Shown: in pieces, positions 54,923 to 62,515 of the stretch
Position numbering within the stretch: position 1 is the first letter of the stretch
Layout: each line of letters opens with the position of its first letter
Source of the DNA: Streptomyces piniterrae
Lineage (GTDB): Bacteria > Actinomycetota > Actinomycetes > Streptomycetales > Streptomycetaceae
Length of the DNA: 64,000 bases
Assembly (NCBI RefSeq): GCF_005048155.1
Contig: NZ_SUMB01000003.1
Location: 310,001 to 374,000 of the forward strand
Reading direction: 5' to 3'
Program-made: the position numbers and the translations under genes
The notes under the pieces: model-generated
Seen by the model: only the letters and a program-made list of their open reading frames with translations
Databases searched by the model: none
Told to the model about the DNA's origin: nothing

Positions 54923-55414
54923 ATGAGCACCAACAGCAGCGCAGGCGCGCCGGGCGACGCCGACCGGAACCGCGTCGAACGGGAGATCAGCATCGCCGCC
55001 CCCGTGGAACGGGTCTGGGCGGTGCTCACCGAACCGGAGCATGTCGGCTCGTGGTTCGGGCAGGGCGAACCGACCCCGGTCGACCTGCGGCCCGGCGGCA
55101 TCATGCGGCTCGACCACGGCGAGTACGGCCAGTTCCCGACCACGATCGTGAAGGTGGACCCGCCGCACTACTTCTCGTACCGGTGGGCCAGCGCCTATCC
55201 GGGCGAGGTGGCCGTCGAGGGCAACTCCACCCTCGTCGAGTTCACCCTCACCCCGGAGGGCGACGGCACCCGACTGCGCGTCGTGGAGACCGGCTTCGCC
55301 GACATCGTCATCCCCGAGGACCGGATGACGTCCGCGTCGTACGAAAGCCATGCGGCGGGCTGGTCCGGCCAGGTGGAGAACATCCAGCGGTACGCGGAGC
55401 GACTGGCGGCATGA
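54923..55414 (+). CDS. SRPBCC (AHSA1-like) domain protein
   Basis: A 163-residue START-like protein: EISIAAPVERVWAVLTEPEHVGSWFG at the N-terminus, DLRPGGIMRLD in the centre, and a long C-terminal helix ending QRYAERLAA. AHSA1-type SRPBCC proteins bind hydrophobic ligands and in actinobacteria are often paired with an ArsR repressor, as here. GGGAGGACC before ATG 54923 favours this start over a GTG at 54887. Overlaps arsR by ATGA. Confidence 0.9.
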   Translation: MSTNSSAGAPGDADRNRVEREISIAAPVERVWAVLTEPEHVGSWFGQGEPTPVDLRPGGIMRLDHGEYGQFPTTIVKVDPPHYFSYRWASAYPGEVAVEGNSTLVEFTLTPEGDGTRLRVVETGFADIVIPEDRMTSASYESHAAGWSGQVENIQRYAERLAA

Positions 55415-55782
55415 CGGCGGACACAGGCTCGGGGGCGGGGGCGGAGGCCGGCGCGGACAGCGTGACGGAGGTGCTCTCCGCGCTGGCGGACCCGACCCGT
55501 CGCCGGATACTCGACGCCCTCGCCGCGCACGGCGAGGCGACCGCCACCGTCCTGGCCGCGGAACTGCCGGTCAGCCGGCAGGCGATCGTCAAACACCTGG
55601 GGGTTCTCGACCGGGCGGGCCTCGTCGCCGGCCACCGGGAGGGACGCGAGGCGCGCTACCGGGTCGTACCCGAGCGACTCGGGGTCGCCGCCCGGTGGAT
55701 GGACCGGATCGCGGCCGAGTGGGACGGGCGCCTCGCGGCCATCAAGCGGCTGGCGGAAGGACAGGGGACGGGCGCCGACTGA
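55411..55782 (+). CDS. ArsR-family repressor
   Basis: A 123-residue winged-helix protein: VTEVLSALADPTRRRILDAL, then LAAELPVSRQAIVKHLGVLDRAGLV (recognition helix), and the wing GREARYRVVPERL. No metal-binding Cys pair is present, so it is the metal-independent type common next to SRPBCC genes. It is coupled to that gene by ATGA and probably represses the operon through the two palindromes at 54827 and 54860. Confidence 0.93.
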   Translation: MTADTGSGAGAEAGADSVTEVLSALADPTRRRILDALAAHGEATATVLAAELPVSRQAIVKHLGVLDRAGLVAGHREGREARYRVVPERLGVAARWMDRIAAEWDGRLAAIKRLAEGQGTGAD

Positions 55783-55840
55783 TCGCGGCCGGCCGCGCCC
55801 GCGGGGATACCCTGAGATCCCCCCACGGAGGAGTGCAGGC

Positions 55841-56782
55841 GTGACCCGGTGGAACACCAGCCACATCCCCGACCAGACCGGCCGCTCGGCGGTCGTCACG
55901 GGCGCCAACAGCGGCATCGGCTACGTCACCGCGCGCGAACTCGCGCGGCGCGGCGCCCGTGTGCTGCTCGCCTGCCGCAACGAGGCGCGCGGCGCCGCCG
56001 CCCTGGACCGGCTGCGTTCCGAAGTCCCCACCGCCGAGGCGGAGTTCCGGCAGCTGGATCTGGCCGATCTGTCGTCCGTACGGGACTTCGCCGCCGCCCT
56101 CGACGACTTCGACGGCGACCGCCTCGACCTGCTCATCAACAACGCGGGCGTGATGGCGCTGCCGTACCGCACCACCACCGACGGCTTCGAGATGCAGTTC
56201 GGCACCAACCACCTCGGCCACTTCGCGCTGACCGGGCTGCTGCTGCCCAAACTCCTGGCCACCCCCGGGGCGCGGGTCGTCACCGTCTCCAGCATGTTGC
56301 ACGCCATCGCCGACATCGATCTCGAAGATCTCAACAGCGTGCGCAAATACGGGCGTTGGATGGTCTACGGCCGGTCGAAGAGCGCCAATCTGCTCTTCGT
56401 CCACGAGCTGTCGCGGCGGCTCGCGGCGGCCGGCTCACAGATCGTCGCGGTCGCCTCGCACCCCGGCTACGCCGCCACCAACCTGCAGACCACAGGCGCC
56501 CGGATGGAGGGCCGCCGGTCCGCCGAAAGGGTCATGGAGCTCGGCAACCGCCTGCTCGGCCAGTCCCCGGAGGGCGGCGCGCTGGGCACCCTCTGCGCGG
56601 CCACCGCCCCGCACATGAGGCCGGACACCTTCATCGGCCCGCGCAACGGCCTGCGCGGCGCCCCGGCCTCATGCTTCCGCGCGCCCTGGACGAAGAACGA
56701 CGCCCTCTCCGAACGGCTGTGGACGGCCTCGGAGCAACTGACCGAGGTCCGCTACGACTTCTCGCTGCCCGCCACGCCCTGA
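55841..56782 (+). CDS. Short-chain dehydrogenase/reductase
   Basis: A 313-residue SDR. NAD(P)-binding TGANSGIGYV, LDLADLSSV for the adenine ring, NNAGVMA, catalytic Ser in TVSSML, and YGRSK carrying Tyr and Lys. The length and the NAGVM and HPGYAATNLQ motifs are like retinol-dehydrogenase/protochlorophyllide-reductase-type SDRs. Substrate not evident. GTG start with GGAGG upstream; 58 bp after arsR, possibly under separate control. Confidence 0.92.
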   Translation: MTRWNTSHIPDQTGRSAVVTGANSGIGYVTARELARRGARVLLACRNEARGAAALDRLRSEVPTAEAEFRQLDLADLSSVRDFAAALDDFDGDRLDLLINNAGVMALPYRTTTDGFEMQFGTNHLGHFALTGLLLPKLLATPGARVVTVSSMLHAIADIDLEDLNSVRKYGRWMVYGRSKSANLLFVHELSRRLAAAGSQIVAVASHPGYAATNLQTTGARMEGRRSAERVMELGNRLLGQSPEGGALGTLCAATAPHMRPDTFIGPRNGLRGAPASCFRAPWTKNDALSERLWTASEQLTEVRYDFSLPATP

Positions 56783-56789
56783 GGCGGCG

Positions 56790-56829
56790 CCCGACGCTCC
56801 TGGTATGCGGCCGACGCTCCTGGTATGCG
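56790..56829. repeat. Tandem 20-bp repeat
   Basis: Two adjacent copies of SCCGACGCTCCTGGTATGCG between the SDR stop and the RDD gene, followed by two imperfect copies of GCCATGGARMGATCC (56829-56863). Confidence 0.8.
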
Positions 56830-56870
56830 CCATGGAGCGATCCATATCGGCCATGGAAAGATCCGTAACC

Positions 56871-57611
56871 ATGTACGACCGATCCTTCCCGCAGCAGCCG
56901 CCTCAGCAGCAGAACCAGCAGTACGGGCAGCCACAGGGCCAGCAACCGCAGAATCCTTATCAGCAGAATCCTTATCAGCAGAGCCCGCAACAGCACGGTC
57001 CGCATCAACACGGTCCGCATCAACAGCCGGCGTATCAGCAGGCTCCGCCGCCCCAGCAGCAGTACGGACAACAGCAGTACGCCCAGCAGCAGGGGCACCC
57101 GTATCAGCAGCCTCCCGCCCCGTATCAGCAGCAGCCGGCTCCGCAGGGCGCGACGGCCGCCATGCGCATACCCGAGGCGGCCGACGCGCGCCGGATCGGG
57201 GCGGTCTTCGTCGACGGCGTGCTGGCTCTGGGCGCCGCCTTCCTCGCCTTCCGCCTCTTCCACGGCCCCGGCCGGCTCTTCTTCGAGGAGATATCCGCCT
57301 GGGCCGGCGCCTGCTTCGGGTTCTCCTTCCTCAACCATGTCGTCCTGGCCCGCATCGCCGGGGCGAGCATCGGCAAATTCGCCCTGCGCACCCGAGTGAT
57401 CTACGAAAAGACCGGCGCCCGCCCCCGGGTGACCCGGCTGTTCCGCCGTTGGCTGGGCGGCTACCTCTTCATCGCGATCTGGATACTCGCCGCGGTCTTC
57501 GACTCGGCCGACGAGGGGCCCGACGACTTCTGCGGCGTCCGCCTGGTGCGCTACCGCGATCTGCGGGCGTTCGCCGCGGCACAGGGCGGTTACCCGACAC
57601 CGGCCGGGTAA
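56871..57611 (+). CDS. RDD-family membrane protein with Q/P-rich N-terminus
   Basis: A 246-residue protein. The first 95 residues are extremely rich in Gln, Pro and Tyr with short repeats (PYQQNPYQQ, QHGPHQHGPHQ, PYQQQP). The RDD domain follows (ARRIGAVFVDGVLALGAAFLAF ... GASIGKFALRTRVI), with two to three membrane helices and the Arg/Asp/Asp signature. Such N-terminal tails are usual in actinobacterial RDD proteins and may mediate contacts or phase behaviour. The start at 56871 is chosen; an upstream ATG 56853 is possible. Confidence 0.87.
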   Translation: MYDRSFPQQPPQQQNQQYGQPQGQQPQNPYQQNPYQQSPQQHGPHQHGPHQQPAYQQAPPPQQQYGQQQYAQQQGHPYQQPPAPYQQQPAPQGATAAMRIPEAADARRIGAVFVDGVLALGAAFLAFRLFHGPGRLFFEEISAWAGACFGFSFLNHVVLARIAGASIGKFALRTRVIYEKTGARPRVTRLFRRWLGGYLFIAIWILAAVFDSADEGPDDFCGVRLVRYRDLRAFAAAQGGYPTPAG

Positions 57612-57786
57612 CGCGACAGGAGTGGCTGACGCGAGATGGGTCAGGTCGGGCGGGACGGAGCAGGTAGCGCGGGACGGGGCAGGCAGCGCAACACGGGCCG
57701 GGCAACGCACGGCAGCGAAGGGGCAGTTGGCGGCCACGGACACATGGGCAGGGGCGCTCCGCTTCCCGGGCGGCCCGCGGCGACGG

Positions 57787-58464
57787 CTACTCCCCCGCTT
57801 CCAGCCCCGACGCCTCGAACACCGCCCGTGCCCCGTCGTGATCGATGCGGTCGGCCAGCGCCTGGAGCGGGGCCGCGCCGCAGCGCAGCAGGCCGCGGCT
57901 CCGGGAGCGGCGTACGCCCCGGTCGAGGTGGTGCCACAGCAGCGGGTTCGCGGTGAGGACCTTGGGGTCGAGTTCGACGCGGCCGCCCACGGCGTCGCGG
58001 AGGACCAGGCGCGGGGCCATCCCGTCGCCGCGGCGGACGAGGATCAGCAGATCCGTACGGACCCGGCGGGTGCGCAGCAGACCGCGCGAGGCCAGCCAGT
58101 GCTCGCCGGCCGTCACCCGTGGCGGGCAGAGGACCGCGAAGAGCACCAGCGCGACGGCCGTCCAGCAGAGAAGACGCCACGGGACGAGCGTCCGGTTGGC
58201 GAGGTCGACCAGCAGCATGACGACGAGCAGTCCGCCCGTGTACCAGAGGGCGGCGCGCAACTCGGCCGCCCAGGTCCGGTCGTGAGCCATCCCGCCGACA
58301 CGCACAGGCGGTGGGGGAACCGCCGCCCGGATGTCCGCCGCGCGCCCATTCCTTGTCCCGCCCGCCGCTCCCGCACCAACCCCGCCCTCCGCGCCCTTCG
58401 CGCCGTCCCCGTCATCCCCGTCGTCCGTCGTGAATCCGGGCCCCAGGCCTCGTCGCCGTCCCAT
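57787..58464 (-). CDS. Hypothetical membrane protein
   Basis: Up to 225 residues. The first 58 are low-complexity (DDGDDGDGAKGAEGG); a likely alternative start is Met 58290 (MAHDRTWAAEL), giving 167 residues. Two adjacent hydrophobic helices (LWYTGGLLVVMLLVDL and LLCWTAVALVLFAVL) are followed by a charged domain with VELDPKVLTANPLLWHHL and a C-terminal helix. The LDPKVLTANP segment appears conserved-looking, but I do not know the family. It is divergent from the KimA-like permease. Confidence 0.65.
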   Translation of the reverse strand: MGRRRGLGPGFTTDDGDDGDGAKGAEGGVGAGAAGGTRNGRAADIRAAVPPPPVRVGGMAHDRTWAAELRAALWYTGGLLVVMLLVDLANRTLVPWRLLCWTAVALVLFAVLCPPRVTAGEHWLASRGLLRTRRVRTDLLILVRRGDGMAPRLVLRDAVGGRVELDPKVLTANPLLWHHLDRGVRRSRSRGLLRCGAAPLQALADRIDHDGARAVFEASGLEAGE

Positions 58465-58793
58465 ATAAGCGACGCTAGAGCGGCGCGGCCGGGGCGCCGC
58501 GGGCGTTTACACGGTGCTGACACCGCCCCCGGGAACCTTGACGTACCGCTGACGTGCCCTTGACACCTGCGCCGAAAAACCGCCACGCCACAGGCGGGAA
58601 CCGGCCGCGCCGCCCCGGTGCCGGTGTGCGGCCCGTCACCACCCCCGTCAAGAACCCGTGAAGAACACCGCCCCGCCCGCCAAGGAGCCGCCAAGGCCGG
58701 AAGCCGACGGTCCGCGCGCCCGCACGCTGGCCTGGGCCTGATCCACCGGACGGGCCCCGCCCCACACGGTGCCGCACGGAGGTACGACGAACG
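58465..58793. other. Intergenic region upstream of the KimA-like permease
   Basis: A 329-bp divergent gap. CACGGAGG before 58794 is the ribosome binding site. TTGACG and TTGACA appear at 58538 and 58560 and could be -35 elements. I looked for a c-di-AMP (ydaO) riboswitch, as found upstream of kimA in Firmicutes, and saw no convincing fold. No small gene supported. Confidence 0.45.
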
Positions 58794-60767
58794 ATGTCGA
58801 TGGTGTCCCGATCCGCCCACAGGCCCGACGCTGCGGGCCCAGGGAACGGCGGCCCGGATCCGGCCGCCCCGCAGGCCGGTGCCGAGGCGACCCGGCCGGG
58901 CGCCCCCGAGAGCCCCGGCGCGGCCCCGGAGCCCGACGACCGCCACCGCCTCACCGCGCTCCAGGGCCTGGCCGCCCTCTCCCTCGACGCAATGGCCTCC
59001 GTGGCGTACGGGCCGGAGGCGATCGTGCTGGTCCTGGCCGCCGCGGGCGCCCACGGGCTCGGCTTCACCCTCCCCGTCACCCTCGCCATCGCCGCGCTGC
59101 TCGCCGTACTGGTCGCGTCCTACCGCCAGGTGATCGCCGCCTTCCCCAACGGCGGCGGCTCCTACGCGGTGGCCAAGACCCATCTCGGCCGGCGCACCGC
59201 CCTGGTGGCCGCCGCCTCCCTCGTCCTCGACTACGTCCTCAACGTCGCGGTCTCCGTGACGGCCGGCGTGGCGGCCCTGACCAGCGCCTTCCCGTCCCTC
59301 TACGGCGACCGCCTGGGGATCTGCCTGGCGGTGCTGGTCCTCGTCACCGCGGTCAACCTGCGCGGCATCGTCGACTCCGCGAAGGCGTTCATCGTCCCCA
59401 CCGCCCTCTTCGTCGGCGCGATCCTGGCCCTGATCGTCGTCGGCCTGTTCCGGGACGGGCCGGCCTCCACCGTCACCGCCGACGGGCACGCCTCCGTCCT
59501 CGCCCAGAACGCCACCGGCGTCGGCGCCCTGCTGCTCCTCAAGGCGTTCGCGTCCGGCTGCTCGGCACTGACCGGTGTCGAGGCGGTGGCCAACGCGGTG
59601 CCGACCTTCCGCGCCCCCGCCGCCAAGCGCGCGCAGCGAACCGAAGTCGCACTGGGGGCGCTCCTCGGCATCATGCTCATCGGCCTCTCCGTCCTCATCG
59701 GACGCTTCCACCTCCAGCCGGTCGAGGGCGTCACCGTCCTCGCCCAGCTCGCGGACGCCGCACTCGGCCACAACTGGGCCTTCTACGTCGTCCAGTTCGC
59801 CACCGTGGTCCTGCTGGCCCTCGCCGCCAACACCTCCTTCGGCGGCCTGCCCGTCCTGATGAGCCTGCTCGCCCGTGACAACTACCTGCCGCACGTCTTC
59901 GCCCTGAAGGCGGACCGCCAGGTCCACCGGCACGGCGTGCTGGCCCTGGCCGCGGTCGCCGCGGCACTCCTCGTCTTCTCCGGCGGCGACGTCAACACCC
60001 TCGTACCGCTGTTCGCCATCGGGGTCTTCGTCGGCTTCACCATCTGCCAGGTCGGCATGGTCCGCCACTGGCGCGCCGAACGCTCCCCGGGATGGCGCGG
60101 CAAGACGCTGCTGAACGGCTTCGGCGCCCTGCTCACCGGCGTCTCGGCGCTCGTCGTGACGGCCACGAAGTTCACCGAGGGCGCCTGGCTGATCATCATC
60201 GCCCTGCCGCTCCTCGTCCTCGCCTTCGAGGCCGTGCACCGCGCCTACGCCCGGATCGGCGCGTGCCTGGGCCTGGGCCGGGTCCCCGAGCCGCCGCGCC
60301 GCGCCCACTCCCTCGTCGTCGTCCCCGTCTCCCATCTCTCCCAGCTGACCTGCGAGGCGCTGGGCGCGGCGGTGTCCCTGGGCGATGAGGTCATCGCGGT
60401 CACCGTCACCTACGACGCCCCTGAGGACCGCCACGCCACCGAGGCGCTGCGCCGGGACTGGGAACTGTGGAACCCGGGCGTGGAGCTGCTCGAACTGCCC
60501 GCCACCACGCGCTCCATAGGGCCGCCGATAGCCGCGTACATCCGGGACCTGACCGCCCACCAGGCCGCCGACCGCCCCGGGCCGCTCCCCGCCACCCGCG
60601 TCACCGTCCTGATCCCGGAGGCGGAACCCGCCCACCTCTGGCAGCGGCTGCTCCAGAACCAGCGCGGCGCGGTCGTCGCCCACGCGGTCCGCCGCGACAC
60701 GGACGCGGTCATCTGCCGGCTGCGCTTCCGCCTCGCCGCGGCGCCGCAGCAGCGCCGTACGCCGTAG
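58794..60767 (+). CDS. APC-superfamily permease, KimA-like potassium importer
   Basis: A 657-residue protein. After a polar leader of 50 residues come about twelve membrane helices, with LDAMASVAYGPEAIVL at helix 1, PNGGGSYAVAKTHLG at helix 2-3 and VTAGVAALTSAFPSL at helix 4. A cytosolic C-terminal domain of about 160 residues (AHSLVVVPVSHLSQLTCEAL ...) resembles a USP fold. Helix motifs and the C-terminal domain match KimA/YdaO-type K+ importers, which are inhibited by c-di-AMP in Bacillus; whether that holds here is not shown. The domain layout excludes simple amino-acid permeases. Confidence 0.83.
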   Translation: MSMVSRSAHRPDAAGPGNGGPDPAAPQAGAEATRPGAPESPGAAPEPDDRHRLTALQGLAALSLDAMASVAYGPEAIVLVLAAAGAHGLGFTLPVTLAIAALLAVLVASYRQVIAAFPNGGGSYAVAKTHLGRRTALVAAASLVLDYVLNVAVSVTAGVAALTSAFPSLYGDRLGICLAVLVLVTAVNLRGIVDSAKAFIVPTALFVGAILALIVVGLFRDGPASTVTADGHASVLAQNATGVGALLLLKAFASGCSALTGVEAVANAVPTFRAPAAKRAQRTEVALGALLGIMLIGLSVLIGRFHLQPVEGVTVLAQLADAALGHNWAFYVVQFATVVLLALAANTSFGGLPVLMSLLARDNYLPHVFALKADRQVHRHGVLALAAVAAALLVFSGGDVNTLVPLFAIGVFVGFTICQVGMVRHWRAERSPGWRGKTLLNGFGALLTGVSALVVTATKFTEGAWLIIIALPLLVLAFEAVHRAYARIGACLGLGRVPEPPRRAHSLVVVPVSHLSQLTCEALGAAVSLGDEVIAVTVTYDAPEDRHATEALRRDWELWNPGVELLELPATTRSIGPPIAAYIRDLTAHQAADRPGPLPATRVTVLIPEAEPAHLWQRLLQNQRGAVVAHAVRRDTDAVICRLRFRLAAAPQQRRTP

Positions 60768-60927
60768 CTCCCGCGGTCGTAGGCCATGGCTTGCGCGGGT
60801 CGTAGGCCATGGCTCCTGCTCCTACGCCATGGCTCCGCTCTGATTACGGCGCTCTGGCTTAAGGCCCTCTGATTGCCGACGCTCTGATTACCGGGCTTTG
60901 TCAGTGGTGCGCCGTACCGTGAACGTC

Positions 60928-61746
60928 ATGACTCGTCAGCTGAGCTACGACGACCACTGCACCGAAATCATCAGGCAAACCGACCTGTTGAGAACCCTCA
61001 TCAACGACGCCGGAGGCGCGGAGGGCGTGGACCTGACCACGCCCGTGCCCTCCTGCCCCGGCTGGAATGTGGGCCAGCTCGTACGACATCTCGGCGGCGC
61101 ACAGCGCTGGACCGAGGAGATCGTCCGCAACCGGGCGCCCGAGCCGCCGCCCGACGACCAGGTCCGCGACCTGTCCGCGTACGCCGACGAGGACCCCGCG
61201 GTAGTGGACCCCTGGCTCGCCGAGGGCGCCGCGCAGCTGGCCGACACCCTGCGCGCCGCCGGCCCGGACGCACAGCTGTGGTCCCCGATCGCCGGGTCCG
61301 GCGGAACCGCCCGCTTCTTCGCCCGCCGCATGGCCCATGAGACGGTCATCCACCGCGCCGACGCGACGTTGGCCGTCGGCGCCGATTTCACCGTCGACGA
61401 GGACGTGGCCATCGACGCCGTCGACGAATGGATGGAACTCGGCTCGCTGCCACAGATGTTCGATTTCTATCCCGGCAGACGCGAACTGCTCGGCCCCAAC
61501 CGCACCCTTCACTTCCACGCCACCGACACCCCGCCCGAGGCGGCGGCGGAATGGCTGGTCGACCTCACCGGCGACGCCATCGCCTGGCGCCGCGCCCACG
61601 AAAAGGCCACCGTCGCCGTCCGCGGCCCCCTGACCGACCTCCTGCTCCTCGTCTACCGTCGCCGCTCCCCCGCCAGCGCGCGGCTCGAGATCCTCGGCGA
61701 CGCCTCCCTGCTCCGCTTCTGGCTCGACCGGGTCAGCTTCGGGTGA
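60928..61746 (+). CDS. Maleylpyruvate isomerase-family (mycothiol-dependent, DinB fold) protein
   Basis: A 272-residue protein. The N-terminal DinB-like four-helix bundle contains PSCPGWNVGQLVRHLGGAQRW (metal-binding H) and RRMAHETVIHRAD (E and H ligands). A C-terminal SCP2-like domain follows (about 190-270). Family members use mycothiol, the actinobacterial thiol, for isomerisation or detoxification. The start was chosen at ATG 60928; a GTG three codons upstream is possible. The preceding 160 bp contain imperfect repeats of GTAGGCCATGGCT and of GCTCTGATTACCG. Confidence 0.87.
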   Translation: MTRQLSYDDHCTEIIRQTDLLRTLINDAGGAEGVDLTTPVPSCPGWNVGQLVRHLGGAQRWTEEIVRNRAPEPPPDDQVRDLSAYADEDPAVVDPWLAEGAAQLADTLRAAGPDAQLWSPIAGSGGTARFFARRMAHETVIHRADATLAVGADFTVDEDVAIDAVDEWMELGSLPQMFDFYPGRRELLGPNRTLHFHATDTPPEAAAEWLVDLTGDAIAWRRAHEKATVAVRGPLTDLLLLVYRRRSPASARLEILGDASLLRFWLDRVSFG

Positions 61747-61863
61747 CCTGCTCGGATCCGGGGAGGTCAGCGCATGCGGGGCGGCTGGCGGGCTGTCAGT
61801 CCCCGCCAGTAAGCTCTGGCTTATAGATAGCTCTAAGTAACCATTGTGAGCACGGGGGGCGTT

Positions 61864-62373
61864 GTGGCTGGCGCGGGCGGATTCCAGACCGATGTGGAGT
61901 CCCTCAAATCCGAGGGCAAGAACTTCGTCGAGCTGGGCGGGGACTTCTACAGGTCGGTGGCGCGGCTGATGGATGGTCTGAACGCGTTGGGGGCGGGGCC
62001 GCCGGCCGACAAGAGCAAGGAGAAGGCGCCGGAGGACAAGTCGTTCGGCGAGCAGTTCTGGGGCGGTCTGACGTCGTTCGCGAGCATGGACGGCGCGCCG
62101 CCGTGGGGTGACGACGAGATCGGCGAGAAGTTCGGTGTCGTCTATGAGGGTGTGCGGGACGGCATGAACGAGTCCATGGGTCACCTCTCCGCGAAACTCA
62201 AGGAAATCGGTAAGGCGCTGACCTCCATTTCCAAGAATTACGCGGAGGGCGAGGACTTCAGCGAGTCGCTGATCAAGCAGCACGTCAAGAACGAACAGGC
62301 GTGGGAAGACCCGACGAAGCAGGACCAGGGCACTGTGGTGCGCCGCCTGGAACGGTATCCCGAACCGCGGTAA
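61864..62373 (+). CDS. ESX/WXG100-like small secreted-partner protein
   Basis: A 169-residue, mostly helical, acidic protein with QTDVESLKSEGKNFVELGGDFYRSV at the start, a WGGLTSF turn, and a second long helix (GVRDGMNESMGHLSAKLKEI). This is the helix-turn-helix plan of ESX (type VII) secreted proteins. GTG 61864 follows GGGGGG by 4 bases; a GTG at 61846 is possible. It is the upstream neighbour of a CpnT-like large protein, so it may be its secretion partner or chaperone. Confidence 0.75.
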   Translation: MAGAGGFQTDVESLKSEGKNFVELGGDFYRSVARLMDGLNALGAGPPADKSKEKAPEDKSFGEQFWGGLTSFASMDGAPPWGDDEIGEKFGVVYEGVRDGMNESMGHLSAKLKEIGKALTSISKNYAEGEDFSESLIKQHVKNEQAWEDPTKQDQGTVVRRLERYPEPR

Positions 62374-62386
62374 GCGGTCGTTTCCC

Positions 62387-62442
62387 CAGTCCTCAGTCCT
62401 CAGTCCTCAGTCCGTAATCGTCAGTCCTCAGTCCTCAATCTT
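62387..62442. repeat. Heptanucleotide tandem repeat (CAGTCCT)n
   Basis: Eight 7-bp units, five of them exact CAGTCCT and one CAGTCCG, in the gap between the ESX-like gene and the toxin-like gene. Slippage here could change promoter or leader spacing. Confidence 0.8.
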
Positions 62443-62515
62443 CGGGTGAGGGGCGGCCCAGGTCGCCGCTCCCGCCCCGCATGTCACTGAAGCATTTTCA
62501 CGGGGGAGTTTCACC

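Noticed and set aside
58465..58793. c-di-AMP riboswitch before the KimA-like permease
   Set aside because: I could not find the conserved paired core by eye; only possible -35 elements and the ribosome binding site were visible.
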